A stretch of DNA of 48,802 nucleotides from Xanthobacteraceae bacterium (GCA_030037895.1 JASHPW010000135.1:1-48802), one strand, 5' to 3'. Numbered from the stretch's first letter, positions 8,497 through 17,291 are shown. The notes: generated from the sequence alone by a model not told the origin. Translations and numbers: made by a program.

Positions 8497-9372
8497 CTAG
8501 CGTCCCAACAGGCCGGCGGGGCGCACCGCCAGCGTCAGCAATAGGAAGCCGAACGATACCGCCGGCGCCCAGGACGGGCCGTAGAACGTCGAGGTCAGGC
8601 TTTCGACGATGCCGATCAGCATGGCGGCGACCAGGGTCCCGGGCAGGCTGCCCATGCCGCCGAGCACGCAGATCGCGAACACGCGGCCGATATATTCACG
8701 TCCGACCGAGGGCTCGACCGGCTGGATGATGATCAGGAAAGCGCCGGCGAGCGAGGCCGTGGCGATCGAAATGCCGAAAGCGATGCGCTTGATGCGGACC
8801 GGATTGACTGCCATGAGCTGCAGTGCCAGTTGATCCTGCGCCACGGCCATGATCGCGCGGCCGACGAAGCTCTTGGTGAGCAGGAGCTGCAGGACCGCGA
8901 TCAAGAGCAGCGACACCACGCACGGCACCATGATGCGCAGCGGGATATCGATCGCGCCGAAGTGCCAGGTGGGACCGATATAGGGCGCGTTGACGTAGCG
9001 GTAGTCGACGCCGAAAAAGAGAATGAGCGTCACTTCGGTGATGAACAGGAGACCGAAGAAGAAGGCGAGGCCGCGCAGCGATTCCTGGCCGCGCTTCTCG
9101 AACGAGACGTAATAGATCTGATAGATGCCGGCGCCAAGCACGTAGAACGCCGGCGCCATGATGATGCTGGTCAGGATCGGGTCGAATCCGAAATCGGCAT
9201 TGACGATATAGGCGATGTAGGAGCCGAGAATGATGAAGGCCGGATGGGCGATGTTGACGATGTCGAGGATGCCGAACGACAGCGACACGCCGGCCGTCAC
9301 CGCCGCGTAGAAGCCGCCGATCAGGATGCCGGAGACGATGGCATTGATCAGAAGATCGAAAGAAAAAATCAT
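8497..9372 (-). CDS. livH: Branched-chain/amide-type ABC transporter permease LivH
   Basis: This is the other membrane permease, 291 residues from the ATG at 9372 (a GTG at 9375 is the only nearby alternative). A GAGG ribosome site lies directly upstream. About eight hydrophobic segments are seen; the LivH motif GVSLSFGILDIVNIAHPAF lies near residues 27-45 and a coupling loop with AVAQDQLALQLMAVNP near residues 170-190. It is the first gene of the operon. No periplasmic binding protein gene is next to it: upstream is a repeat-like spacer and then an unrelated cupin gene. The binding protein must be encoded elsewhere. Confidence 0.92.
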   Translation of the reverse strand: MIFSFDLLINAIVSGILIGGFYAAVTAGVSLSFGILDIVNIAHPAFIILGSYIAYIVNADFGFDPILTSIIMAPAFYVLGAGIYQIYYVSFEKRGQESLRGLAFFFGLLFITEVTLILFFGVDYRYVNAPYIGPTWHFGAIDIPLRIMVPCVVSLLLIAVLQLLLTKSFVGRAIMAVAQDQLALQLMAVNPVRIKRIAFGISIATASLAGAFLIIIQPVEPSVGREYIGRVFAICVLGGMGSLPGTLVAAMLIGIVESLTSTFYGPSWAPAVSFGFLLLTLAVRPAGLLGR

Positions 9373-9563
9373 CACCTCAACCCAGCATTATCCCCCGCGC
9401 GCCGGCGGCGTTACGGCTTGCCCAGATTCGTTGAAAACCCCGCCCCGCCTGCGGCGAGAGGTAAGTTTGCGCCGCAATCGCGGTGAGCGAGCCGCAACGC
9501 GATTGCGAGCTTGGCGGCAAGGCCCCTCACCCTACCTCTCTTCGCGTGCGGGGAGAAATGACA
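9373..9563. other. Intergenic spacer with repeat-like GC-rich segments
   Basis: This spacer upstream of livH contains a GCGATTGCG inverted pair and a CCCCTC...GGGGAG segment (about 9532-9555), resembling the dispersed CTCCCC...GGGGAG elements of related genomes. It presumably holds the livH promoter and the end of the cupin transcript, but I see no clear -35/-10 pair. Confidence 0.4.
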
Positions 9564-10007
9564 CTACGCCGCGGCGCGCACCTGGTCGGGGATCGCGAGC
9601 GGCTTGTTGGCGCTGTCGAGGAACTCGACGGTCAGGAAGACCATCTCCTTGTCGCCGATGTTTTCGAGGTCATGGACCTTGTACTGGCCGGACCCATAGG
9701 TCTCCTGCCGGGTCTCGCCGGGCCGATAGGTGTGGTCCACCGTGGTGCCGTCGTGCACGTGCTGGCGCCCGCGGCCGCCGCTCACCGAGGTCCAGAAATA
9801 ATCGAGCACGTGACGATGGCAGCCGATCCGCTCGCCGGGAGCGAGCCGGATGATCCACACCCGCACGCGTTCGCTTTCCGAAACGAGCGCGGTGCCGACG
9901 CAGCCATTGTTGTTCGCCCGCTCGCGCTCGAATTCCGCGGCGATTGCGCGCGGCCATGCCGATTTGTCGGCGCGATCGCTCGTCTTGTCCAGCATGGTCA
10001 AAGCCAT
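9564..10007 (-). CDS. Cupin-domain protein
   Basis: This is a 147-residue small cytoplasmic protein with a single cupin barrel. The first cupin motif is visible as GERIGCHRHVLDYFW (about residues 78-92), giving His-x-His metal-ligand candidates, and the second half contains YKVHDLENIGDKEM. Such proteins bind a metal and act as small dioxygenases, isomerases or ligand sensors; the substrate cannot be told. The start at 10007 has an excellent GGAGGA site seven bases upstream. It is divergent from the FAD monooxygenase gene with only 70 bases between them, so the two may share a control region and a pathway for an aromatic or N-heterocyclic compound; that link is inference. Confidence 0.75.
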   Translation of the reverse strand: MALTMLDKTSDRADKSAWPRAIAAEFERERANNNGCVGTALVSESERVRVWIIRLAPGERIGCHRHVLDYFWTSVSGGRGRQHVHDGTTVDHTYRPGETRQETYGSGQYKVHDLENIGDKEMVFLTVEFLDSANKPLAIPDQVRAAA

Positions 10008-10077
10008 GGCGTTCCTCCGGGGATTATTGGCACAATATAGAAAACCTTTCCGCCCGGGGAAATAGCGGGATTTTTGC

Positions 10078-11289
10078 ATGGCAAGGCAACGCCGCGCTTT
10101 GATCGTGGGCGGCTCGATGAGCGGGCTGCTGGCCGGCCTGATGCTCGGGCGGCGCGGCTGGGCGGTCGATATTTTCGAGCGCGTCGACAGCGAGCTTGCC
10201 GGCCGCGGCGCCGGGATCGTGGCGCAGCGCGAGCTGATGGCGCGAATGAACGCGCTCGGGCTCGGGACGCGCGCTCTCGGCGTTGCCGTCGCCACGCGCA
10301 AGATGCTCGATGCCTCGGGCGCCGTCGCCGCCACTATCGCCTGCCCTCAAGTGCTGACCGCCTGGGAGCGCGTCTACCGCGCGCTGCGCGACGCGTTCCC
10401 GGCCGAACGCTATCACCGCGGCCGCGGCCTCGAGAGGTTCGAGCAGAACGGCCGCGGCGTGCTCGCCCGTTTCAGCGACGGCAGCAGCAGCGAGGGCGAC
10501 GTGCTCATCGGCGCCGACGGTCTGCGCTCGACCGTGCGCCGGCAATGCCTGCCCGATGTCGCGCCGCTTTACGCCGGCTACGTGGCCTGGCGCGCGCTCG
10601 TCCCGGAGCGGGCGCTGCCCGGCGCAATCCACCGCGAACTGTTCGACGCCATGGCGTTCTGCCTGCCGCCCGGCGAGCAGTTTCTCGGCTATCCGATCGC
10701 CGGCCCCGACAACGATCTGCGACCCGGCCGGCGCCGTTATAACGTGGTGTGGTATCGTCCGGCGGACGAGGCCAAGGAGCTGCGGCGGCTGCTCACCGAC
10801 GAGAACGGCGTCACGCATTCGATCTCAATCCCGCCGCCGCTCATTCGTCGCGATGCCGTCGCAGACATGCGCGCCGCGGCCGAACGCCTGCTGGCGCCGC
10901 AATTCCGCGCCATCGTGCGATTGATCGACGAGCCGATCCTGCAGCCGATCTACGATCTCGCCAGCCCGCGTCTCGCCTTCGGCCGGGTCGCCATCATCGG
11001 CGACGCGGCCTTCGTGGCGCGGCCCCATGTCGCAGCCGGGGTCTCCAAGGCGGCCGACGACGCGGCGGCGCTCGCCGAGGCGCTCGCCGGCGAGAACGTT
11101 GAAGAGGCGCTGCGCCGCTTCGAGGCGCGTCGGCTGCCGGAGGGCACGCGGATCATCGAGCGCGCGCGCCACCTCGGCGCCTATCTGCAGGCGACGCAGA
11201 GCGCCGATGAGCGCACGCGCTCCGCCCGCCACGGCGTTCCGCAGGCGGTCCTCGCCGAGACCGCGGTGCTCGACTTTTTGTATCGGTGA
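10078..11289 (+). CDS. FAD-dependent aromatic-ring monooxygenase (dihydroxypyridine hydroxylase-like)
   Basis: This is a 403-residue group A flavoprotein monooxygenase that should hydroxylate an aromatic or heterocyclic ring using NAD(P)H and oxygen. The FAD-binding GxGxxG is present as a variant, VGGSMSGL (residues 10-17), followed by FER (acidic end of beta-2). The DG motif is GADGLRSTVR (about residues 145-154) and the GD motif is IIGDAAFVARP (about 305-315), with PHVAAGVSKAADDA following. The overall pattern resembles 2,6-dihydroxypyridine 3-monooxygenase and its relatives rather than UbiH. No clear ribosome site precedes the ATG. It is divergent from the cupin gene. Confidence 0.82.
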   Translation: MARQRRALIVGGSMSGLLAGLMLGRRGWAVDIFERVDSELAGRGAGIVAQRELMARMNALGLGTRALGVAVATRKMLDASGAVAATIACPQVLTAWERVYRALRDAFPAERYHRGRGLERFEQNGRGVLARFSDGSSSEGDVLIGADGLRSTVRRQCLPDVAPLYAGYVAWRALVPERALPGAIHRELFDAMAFCLPPGEQFLGYPIAGPDNDLRPGRRRYNVVWYRPADEAKELRRLLTDENGVTHSISIPPPLIRRDAVADMRAAAERLLAPQFRAIVRLIDEPILQPIYDLASPRLAFGRVAIIGDAAFVARPHVAAGVSKAADDAAALAEALAGENVEEALRRFEARRLPEGTRIIERARHLGAYLQATQSADERTRSARHGVPQAVLAETAVLDFLYR

Positions 11290-11611
11290 GCGGCGACGGT
11301 GCAAATTGCGCCGGTCCGCCTTGGCTTCCGGCCATGCGTTGCGGCTTTCTTGCAAAGCCTTTTCTGAAATATCTCAAGGAACGAATCTATGGGATGAATA
11401 TTGTCTCAGATGGCTAAAACATAACATTACCTCACGGTCGGAATATGAGCTGCTGTTCCGGCGCCGGCGGTCAATTCATGCCCAAATCATACCGGCCGGA
11501 TAGGATTTAGCGGAAATTTGACGGGTCGAGCGGCGACGCCTTACGGTTGAGTCATCGCCACCGTTGTGAATTTCATGTAAAGTCAGGAAACTGGTCCATG
11601 GATTTCGCGCG
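11290..11611. other. AT-richer intergenic region before the GAF histidine kinase
   Basis: This 322-base region has noticeably lower GC between about 11365 and 11440 than its surroundings. It holds no credible coding frame. It probably contains the kinase promoter; a TTGTCT followed 17 bases later by ACATTA near 11400 is the best but weak candidate. A CAGGAAAC stretch shortly before the kinase start may serve as its ribosome site. Confidence 0.4.
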
Positions 11612-12937
11612 ATGAATAGCGATTTTGCGGCGGACATCGACGCGGTCGACAACATCGAGGCGGTTCCGGCCATCCTGAATGTCGTATGCCGCGTCACCGG
11701 GATGGGCTTTGCCGCCGTCGCGCGCGTCACCGAGAACCGCTGGGTCTGCCTCGCGGTCAATGACGAAATCGACTTCGGGCTCAAACCCGGCGGCGAACTT
11801 CCGGTCGAAACGACGATCTGCCGCGAGGTCCGGCAAAACCGTGAAGCCGTGGTCATCGACCACGTCGCCGAGGATGGCGCCTATTGCCGACATCCCACGC
11901 CGAAGATGTATGGCTTCCAAAGCTACATTTCGATGCCGATTTTCCTCAAGGACGGCGGCTTCTTCGGCACGCTGTGCGCGATCGATCCCAAGCCGGCCAA
12001 GCTGAAAAATCCGGGTGTGATCGGGATGTTCAAGCTGTTCGCCGAGTTGATCGCTTTTCACCTCGATGCCGGTCAACGGCTGGCGACGGCGAAAGCCAGT
12101 CTTCTCGACGCGCGCACCACGGCGGAGTTGCGCGAGCAGTTCATCGCCGTTCTCGGCCACGACCTGCGCGATCCGCTGGCTTCCGTCGGAGCCGGCACGG
12201 CGCTGCTGCAAAGGACGCCGCTCGATGAGAAGGCGCGCTCCATCGTCGCGATGATGGACAAAAGCGTCGCCCGCATGTCCGCCCTCATCAACGATGTGCT
12301 CGACTTCGCCCGCGGCCGTCTCGGTCCCGGATTGACGCTGACGCGCGCCATGACGCCTTTGGAACCCGTTCTCAAGCAGGTCATCGCCGAGTTGCAGACC
12401 ATCCATCCCCGGCGGATCATCGAGGTCGAATTTGATCTGACGCGTCCGGTGGTCGCCGACCGCGTTCGCATCGGCCAGCTTTTTTCCAATCTGCTCGGCA
12501 ATGCCCTGACCTACGGCGCGGAGAACGCGCCGGTGCGCGTGAAGGCGGCGACCGGCGGCCGTTTCGAATTGATGGTCAGCAACAAGGGTCCCCCCATACC
12601 TGCCGCGGTGATGGGTCGCTTGTTTCATCCCTTCACCCGCGGTGAGGTTCGGCCGGATCAGAAGGGGTTGGGTCTCGGCCTCTATATCGCCTCCGAGATT
12701 GCGCGTGCGCACGGCGGAAAAATCCACGCCGAGTCGTCGGTCGAAGAGACGCGCTTCACGTTCTCGATGCCGCTCGACCACGGCGCGCGCAGCGATGAGC
12801 CCGGAACCTCAACAACGACAACGCCGGACCTGCCCGACAAGGGTTATGGATTTCGACCCCGCGTGCTTCGCCCGCGGCTCCGGAATGACTACACGTGCTG
12901 GCCGCCGTTGATGTGGATCTCGGCGCCGTTGACGTAG
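11612..12937 (+). CDS. GAF-domain soluble sensor histidine kinase
   Basis: This is a 441-residue cytoplasmic two-component sensor without membrane segments. An N-terminal GAF domain (about 15-150) shows the ISMPIFLKDGGFFGTLCAID core. The H box is FIAVLGHDLRDPLASVGAG (about 175-193), the phospho-acceptor being the His of GHDLRDP. The N box is LFSNLLGNALTYG and the G2 box is GLGLGLYIASEIARAHGG; the G1 region reads VSNKGPPIP rather than a DxGxG form. No response regulator is adjacent, so the partner is unknown. From about residue 410 the frame runs through a dispersed repeat (12841-12889) and then antisense to the end of the SDR gene, so the last 30 or so residues are probably an acquired tail. 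Confidence 0.85.
   Translation: MNSDFAADIDAVDNIEAVPAILNVVCRVTGMGFAAVARVTENRWVCLAVNDEIDFGLKPGGELPVETTICREVRQNREAVVIDHVAEDGAYCRHPTPKMYGFQSYISMPIFLKDGGFFGTLCAIDPKPAKLKNPGVIGMFKLFAELIAFHLDAGQRLATAKASLLDARTTAELREQFIAVLGHDLRDPLASVGAGTALLQRTPLDEKARSIVAMMDKSVARMSALINDVLDFARGRLGPGLTLTRAMTPLEPVLKQVIAELQTIHPRRIIEVEFDLTRPVVADRVRIGQLFSNLLGNALTYGAENAPVRVKAATGGRFELMVSNKGPPIPAAVMGRLFHPFTRGEVRPDQKGLGLGLYIASEIARAHGGKIHAESSVEETRFTFSMPLDHGARSDEPGTSTTTTPDLPDKGYGFRPRVLRPRLRNDYTCWPPLMWISAPLT
12841..12889. repeat. Half copy of the GTTATGGATT...CGGAATGAC dispersed repeat (C1)
   Basis: It starts GGGTTATGGATTTCG and ends CGGCTCCGGAATGAC, matching the right half of the element at 20636-20734. It lies exactly between two convergent genes: it encodes the kinase tail and abuts the SDR stop codon (12889-12891). 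Confidence 0.7.
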
Positions 12938-13632
12938 GAAGCGGTGTCCGTGCACAGCACGTAGATGATCTTCGCCACCTCGTCCGGAGTGCCGAGGCGG
13001 CGCATCGGGATATGTTCGACGATCTTTTCGGTGCCGGGGGAGAGCATGGCGGTGTCGATCTCGCCCGGCGCAATGGCGTTGACGCGGACGCCGAGCGGCC
13101 CGAAATCGGCGGCCATCTCCCGCGTCAGCGCGGCGAGCGCCGCCTTCGAGGTCGCGTAGGCGGCGCCGGCGAAGGGATGCACGCGCGAGCCGGCGATCGA
13201 GGTGACGTTGACGACGGAGCCCTTGGCCGCCTCGAGTTCGTCGAGCAGCCCGCGCGCCAGCATGATCGGGGCGAAAAAATTCACCCGGAAAACGTGATGC
13301 CAGTCGCTGCGCGAGGTGTCGATCGAGCCGAGGCGCTCGCCGCTCGCCGTCTTCGGCGAGATTGCCGCGTTGTTGACCAGCGCATTGAGTTCGCCGTTGA
13401 GGCGCCGCTTGATCTCCCTGATGGCGGCGTCGGTGTTGTCCGCGTCCGCCAGATCGACTTGGATATGGTCTTCAGGCCCCGCTTCCCACGGACAATTTTC
13501 CGGAAACGGATGCCGCGAGCAGGTGATGACGCGCCAGCCGGCGGCGGAAAACCGCTTTACGGTGGCGTGGCCGATGCCGCGGCTCGCCCCGGTGAGAAGC
13601 AGCGTGCGGCGCGGCTGGTTGGTCGTTGGCAT
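12889..13632 (-). CDS. Short-chain dehydrogenase/reductase (SDR)
   Basis: This is a classical NAD(P)-dependent SDR oxidoreductase of 247 residues from the ATG at 13632. The cofactor motif is TGASRGIG (about residues 13-20), followed by DLAD, NNAAIS (about 86-91), catalytic Ser in NVTSIAGS, and Tyr-x3-Lys as YATSK. The RLGTPDEVAKIIYVLC and YVNGAEIHINGG ends are typical of FabG-like members. The substrate is not evident. Longer in-frame starts at 13665 and 13677 exist but would add non-family residues. The stop codon sits at the edge of a dispersed repeat and its 3' end overlaps the kinase frame by 49 bases. It probably has its own promoter in the AT-rich 13680-13750 stretch. Confidence 0.85.
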   Translation of the reverse strand: MPTTNQPRRTLLLTGASRGIGHATVKRFSAAGWRVITCSRHPFPENCPWEAGPEDHIQVDLADADNTDAAIREIKRRLNGELNALVNNAAISPKTASGERLGSIDTSRSDWHHVFRVNFFAPIMLARGLLDELEAAKGSVVNVTSIAGSRVHPFAGAAYATSKAALAALTREMAADFGPLGVRVNAIAPGEIDTAMLSPGTEKIVEHIPMRRLGTPDEVAKIIYVLCTDTASYVNGAEIHINGGQHV

Positions 13633-13758
13633 TGGCTTTTTCCGATCCTGCCGACCTTGAGCCATGATCCGACTCAATCGAAACGGCAGTCAACGTTTTT
13701 TGTTCACGCCTGATATTTTCCAATTAAAAAGAGGCCATCGTCCGCATTTGCATTTTTC

Positions 13759-14400
13759 TCAAGGGTAGAGCCGCGATTTGCGCCATGGTGCGCTCGGGTC
13801 GGGGCGCGTGAAAATGATGCGGTCGTGCAGCCGGAACGGCCGCTCCTGCCAGAACTCGAACTCCCGCGGCTTGACGCGATAGCCCGACCAATGCGGCGGC
13901 CGCGGCACCGTGCCGAGCGCGAACTTCGCGGTATAGATCGCCACCGCTTTTTCGAACGCCAGGCGGCTTTCGAGCGGCGCCGATTGCTTGCTGGCCCAGG
14001 CGCCGATCTGCGCCGGGCGCGGACGCGTGGCGAAATAAGCGTCGGCCTCCGCCGCCGCGACCGGCTCGACGCTACCGCGCAGGCGCACTTGGCGCTGCAG
14101 CGACTTCCAATAAAACGTCAACGCCGCCTTCGGCGCGGCCGCCAATTCATGTCCCTTCACGCTGTCGAGGTTCGTGTAGAACACGAAGCCGCGCTCGTCG
14201 AACCCCTTCAGCAGCACCATCCGCGCATTGGGCAGCCCGTCGCCATCGACGGTGGCGAGCGCCATGGCCTCCGGATTGACCGGCTCGGAACGCTTGGCCT
14301 CGGCAAACCAGGCCGCGAACAGAGACAGCGGCTCGTCGGCGGCGGTGAAGTCACCGCTCGTTAACCATGGCGGGTGTTCTATCGAGGTTGCGTCGGACAT
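13759..14400 (-). CDS. pdxH: Pyridoxamine 5'-phosphate oxidase
   Basis: This FMN enzyme oxidises pyridoxamine or pyridoxine 5'-phosphate to pyridoxal 5'-phosphate, the last step of vitamin B6 synthesis and salvage. The 213-residue length is normal. Recognisable blocks are [50 protein letters not shown] and the C-terminal [16 protein letters not shown]...W...RLYP, which bind FMN and substrate. It is divergent from the lipoprotein gene and the two frames overlap if the longest lipoprotein start is used. Confidence 0.96.
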   Translation of the reverse strand: MSDATSIEHPPWLTSGDFTAADEPLSLFAAWFAEAKRSEPVNPEAMALATVDGDGLPNARMVLLKGFDERGFVFYTNLDSVKGHELAAAPKAALTFYWKSLQRQVRLRGSVEPVAAAEADAYFATRPRPAQIGAWASKQSAPLESRLAFEKAVAIYTAKFALGTVPRPPHWSGYRVKPREFEFWQERPFRLHDRIIFTRPDPSAPWRKSRLYP

Positions 14401-14436
14401 TCTCGGAGTACCCAGGTGCTCGCGTGCGATCAGGAT

Positions 14437-14934
14437 GTGCGCCGCTGGTCTCTATATAATGGAACCGCGGCGCCGCGCCTATGCAGGCCGCTGCGTCGGT
14501 TGACGACGCTGGCCGCCGTGCTCTGTGCGTTTGCCGTCGCCGGCTGCTCCTATCAGCTCGCCTCGCTCATTTCGAAGAGCGATGCGGGCGCGGACACGAC
14601 CGGCGCCATCGGCCAGCCAAGCGCGCGGGCCGGCCACGCCGCGGACGCTGCGGAGCCGACGGAGGTCGACCTCGCCTTCGCACGCGCGGTTGCCGCGGAC
14701 GCGCTGGCGCGCGGCGGCAAGGATAACAGCGTCCCCTGGGAGAACCCGCAGACCGGCGCCGGCGGTAACATCACGCCGCTCGCCGCCTCCTATAGCGAAG
14801 GCGGCTTCACCTGCCGCGATTTCCTTGCCAGTTATGTGCACGGAGAATCGGAAGCTTGGCTGCAAGGTGAAGCCTGCCGCACCGACCGCGGCAAGTGGGA
14901 GGTGAAGAGTCTAAAACCCTTCAACCGCGGCTGA
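14437..14934 (+). CDS. RT0821/Lpp0805-family surface lipoprotein
   Basis: This small envelope protein has a lipobox, AVAGCSYQ, whose Cys is the expected lipidation site, then a low-complexity linker (about residues 45-75) and the C-terminal domain of the 17-kDa surface-antigen type: [39 protein letters not shown]. Its function is structural or unknown. The start is uncertain: GTG at 14437 gives a long N-region; a TATAAT at 14455-14460 would lie inside that frame, in which case CTG at 14491 (giving [11 protein letters not shown]) or TTG at 14500 is better. It is divergent from pdxH. Confidence 0.78.
   Translation: MRRWSLYNGTAAPRLCRPLRRLTTLAAVLCAFAVAGCSYQLASLISKSDAGADTTGAIGQPSARAGHAADAAEPTEVDLAFARAVAADALARGGKDNSVPWENPQTGAGGNITPLAASYSEGGFTCRDFLASYVHGESEAWLQGEACRTDRGKWEVKSLKPFNRG
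14455..14460 (+). promoter_or_regulatory. Possible -10 box (TATAAT) for the lipoprotein gene
   Basis: A perfect TATAAT lies in an AT-rich island between pdxH and the lipoprotein gene. The -35 position (about 14432-14437, AGGATG) is poor. If it is used, translation must begin after about 14467, which favours the CTG or TTG starts. Confidence 0.35.
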
Positions 14935-15054
14935 TCGGGCTGTTGTCGCGGCGCCGGTGCGGTGTTGCATTGCGACGCGCGCGCTCAAGGCCCACATTGG
15001 AAGCGACGCGGGCGGGCGGGGCCGGCCCCAAAACCAAAGCGGAGTCAATGGGGA

Positions 15055-16068
15055 ATGCGCGATCCCTATGAGGTGTTGGGCGTCGATCGCAAGGCGAGCG
15101 CGGCCGACATCAAGAGCGCTTTCCGGCGGCAGGCCAAGAAACTTCATCCTGACGCCAACAAGAACGATCCGAAGGCGGCGTCGCGCTTTGCCGAGCTCAA
15201 TGCCGCCTATGAAATCCTCGGTGAGGAGGACAAGCGCAAGGCGTATGACCGCGGCGAGATCGACGCCGAAGGCAAGCCGCGGTTCCGCGGCTTCGAAGGT
15301 TTTCGGGCCGGCCCAGGTGCTGCCGGCCCCGGCGGTCCCGGCGGTCCCGGCGGCTTTGGGCCAGAGGCTGAATTCGAGACCTTCAGCTTCGGCCCGGAGG
15401 GCTTTACCCGCAGCACGCGGCGCGGCAGGGGCGCCGGATTCGGCAGCTTTGAGGATATCCTCAAGGATGCCTTTGGCGGCATGGGCGGTGCCGGCGCCGG
15501 CGCGCGCCGCGGCGCCGCCGACGCGGCATTCGAGGCCGAGGATTTCGGCGTCGGAGCGGACGTCACCGCGGCGCTCACCGTGACCCTGTCGGACGCGGCG
15601 CGCGGCGTCACGCAGCGGGTGCATCTGCCGACGGGCAAGGACGTCGAAGTCAAGATTCCGGCCGGGATCGCCAATGGCCAGCAGATCAGGCTGCGCGGCC
15701 AGGGCAGGGCGGCGGCCGGCGGGGCCGGCGACGCGTTGATCACCGTCTCGATCGCGCCGCACCCGATCTTCACGCTCGAAGGCGCCGACGTGCGGCTCGA
15801 TCTGCCGGTCACGCTTTACGAGGCGACGCTCGGCGCCAAGGTGCGCGTGCCGACGCTCGACCGGCCAGTCGAGATCACGATCCCGCCCGGCACCAGCAGC
15901 GGGCGCACGTTCCGTCTCAAGGGTAAGGGCTTTCCCGCCAAAGCCGGCCGCGGCGATCTCCTCGCCACCGTCCGCATCATGCTGCCCGAGCACGGCGACC
16001 CCGAGCTTGAAGCGCTGATGCAGAAGTGGCGGACGGAAAAACCGTATGATCCGCGCAAGGGGATGTGA
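15055..16068 (+). CDS. J-domain co-chaperone, CbpA-like (type B DnaJ)
   Basis: This is a 337-residue DnaK co-chaperone. The J domain covers residues 1-65 with the HPD motif at 31-33, which stimulates Hsp70 ATPase. It is followed by a Gly/Phe-rich linker with several GPGG repeats (about 80-160) and the two beta-sandwich substrate domains (VTAALTVTLSDAARGVTQRVHLP..., DVRLDLPVTLYEATLGAKV). The CxxCxGxG zinc fingers of true DnaJ are absent, so it is a CbpA-type protein. The start at 15055 gives MRDPYEVLGV, the family N terminus; a GGAG lies about 14 bases upstream and GGGGA directly before the ATG. It stands alone, 226 bases before fabI. Confidence 0.92.
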   Translation: MRDPYEVLGVDRKASAADIKSAFRRQAKKLHPDANKNDPKAASRFAELNAAYEILGEEDKRKAYDRGEIDAEGKPRFRGFEGFRAGPGAAGPGGPGGPGGFGPEAEFETFSFGPEGFTRSTRRGRGAGFGSFEDILKDAFGGMGGAGAGARRGAADAAFEAEDFGVGADVTAALTVTLSDAARGVTQRVHLPTGKDVEVKIPAGIANGQQIRLRGQGRAAAGGAGDALITVSIAPHPIFTLEGADVRLDLPVTLYEATLGAKVRVPTLDRPVEITIPPGTSSGRTFRLKGKGFPAKAGRGDLLATVRIMLPEHGDPELEALMQKWRTEKPYDPRKGM

Positions 16069-16248
16069 ACGCTTTCGCGTGAACGCCGTCACCAAGAGCG
16101 CAGGCCAAATCAGTTGACGGCGGAATCTTGCGGCGAGGCCGGAATCACGCGCGCGCAAGCTCGCCGAGATAACAGCGCGGAAACCAAAATGTGCGGCCGC
16201 GGCGAGCGTGCGCGCTCAAGCCGCGCGCTTGCTGGGCCCCACAGCCCT

Positions 16249-16262
16249 ATGCCATAGGAGGC
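16249..16262. promoter_or_regulatory. 14-base motif upstream of fabI, repeated at 17439
   Basis: ATGCCATAGGAGGC occurs here, 33 bases before the fabI start, and again exactly at 17439-17452 in the leader of the lysine-rich mini-gene. In this copy it is part of the inverted pair CCTATG/CCATAGG. Its role is unknown. Confidence 0.35.
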
Positions 16263-16294
16263 CGGGGCGGAATTCGTCGAGCGGGGTCGATGGA

Positions 16295-17131
16295 ATGCCG
16301 GAACTCTCGGGGCTCATGCGCGGCAAGCGCGGCCTGATCATGGGGGTTGCAAACCAGCGCTCGCTCGCTTGGGGCATTGCCAAAGCCTGCCGCGCCCATG
16401 GCGCCGAGCTCGCGTTCACGTATCAAGGCGACGCGCTCAGGAAGCGGGTCGAGCCGCTGGCGCAGGAGGTGGGCGGCGTCGTCGTCGGCGATTGCGACGT
16501 GACCGCGCCGCAAACCATCGATGCGGCTTTTGACGCGCTTCCTTCCAACTGGGGCGGCATCGACTTCGTCGTGCACGCGATCGCGTTCTCCGACCGCGAC
16601 CAGCTCGACGGCCGCTATGTCGACACCACGCAGGACAACTTCACCAAGACGATGCTGGTGAGCTGCTACTCGTTCACCTCGATCGCGCAGCGTGCCGAAA
16701 AGATGATGCCGAACGGCGGCTCCATGCTCACGCTCACCTATTACGGGGCGGAGAAATGGATGCCGCACTATAACGTGATGGGCGTCGCCAAGGCGGCGCT
16801 GGAAGCCTCGGTGCGCTATCTCGCCGCCGATCTCGGCGTGAAGAACATCCGCGTCAACGCCATCTCGTCGGGGCCGATCAAGACTCTGGCCGCCTCCGGC
16901 ATCGGCGACTTCCGCTATATCCTCAGATGGAACGAGCACAACGCGCCGTTGCGGCGCAGCGTCACGATCGAGGATGTCGGCGAGGCCGGCGTCTATCTCC
17001 TCTCCGACATGTCGCGCGGGGTCACCGGCGAAGTGCATCACGTCGATGCCGGCTATCACATCGTCGGCATGAAGCACCCGGACGCGCCGGATATCGTCGT
17101 CGCCAAGAACGGCAACGACGGGAAGGAATAA
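16295..17131 (+). CDS. fabI: Enoyl-[acyl-carrier-protein] reductase (NADH)
   Basis: This enzyme catalyses the last reduction of each fatty-acid elongation round and is the target of triclosan-type inhibitors. The 278-residue SDR-type protein has the FabI-specific cofactor loop GVANQRSLAWGIAKA (about residues 17-31), HAIAFSDR, LTYYG, and the catalytic pair Tyr159-x6-Lys166 in HYNVMGVAK. SGPIKTLAASGI is the flexible substrate loop. The start at 16295 is chosen because the protein then begins at the family's normal place; upstream in-frame codons extend into the spacer. A strong palindrome at 17188-17215 is likely its terminator. Confidence 0.96.
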   Translation: MPELSGLMRGKRGLIMGVANQRSLAWGIAKACRAHGAELAFTYQGDALRKRVEPLAQEVGGVVVGDCDVTAPQTIDAAFDALPSNWGGIDFVVHAIAFSDRDQLDGRYVDTTQDNFTKTMLVSCYSFTSIAQRAEKMMPNGGSMLTLTYYGAEKWMPHYNVMGVAKAALEASVRYLAADLGVKNIRVNAISSGPIKTLAASGIGDFRYILRWNEHNAPLRRSVTIEDVGEAGVYLLSDMSRGVTGEVHHVDAGYHIVGMKHPDAPDIVVAKNGNDGKE

Positions 17132-17187
17132 TTCGGCGACAGACGGCGAGTGGCGAGTTCTTTCAGCCGTTCATGCTGCAAAAATAG

Positions 17188-17215
17188 CGGCGGCCGGACT
17201 TAAGTCCGGCCGCCG
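17188..17215 (+). terminator. Perfect palindrome after fabI
   Basis: CGGCGGCCGGACTT is followed immediately by its exact reverse complement (17202-17215). The stem has at least 12 pairs with a TTAA-type tip. It lies 57 bases after the fabI stop and about 75 bases after the end of the convergent mini-gene frame, so it may stop transcription from both sides. No U-tract follows. Confidence 0.65.
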
Positions 17216-17291
17216 TCACGAAACACCGCTCAGGCGCCTCGCGAACGTCAAAGCTGAACGGCGCGGCCCCACTCCGAGGCGCGCCCGTCAA

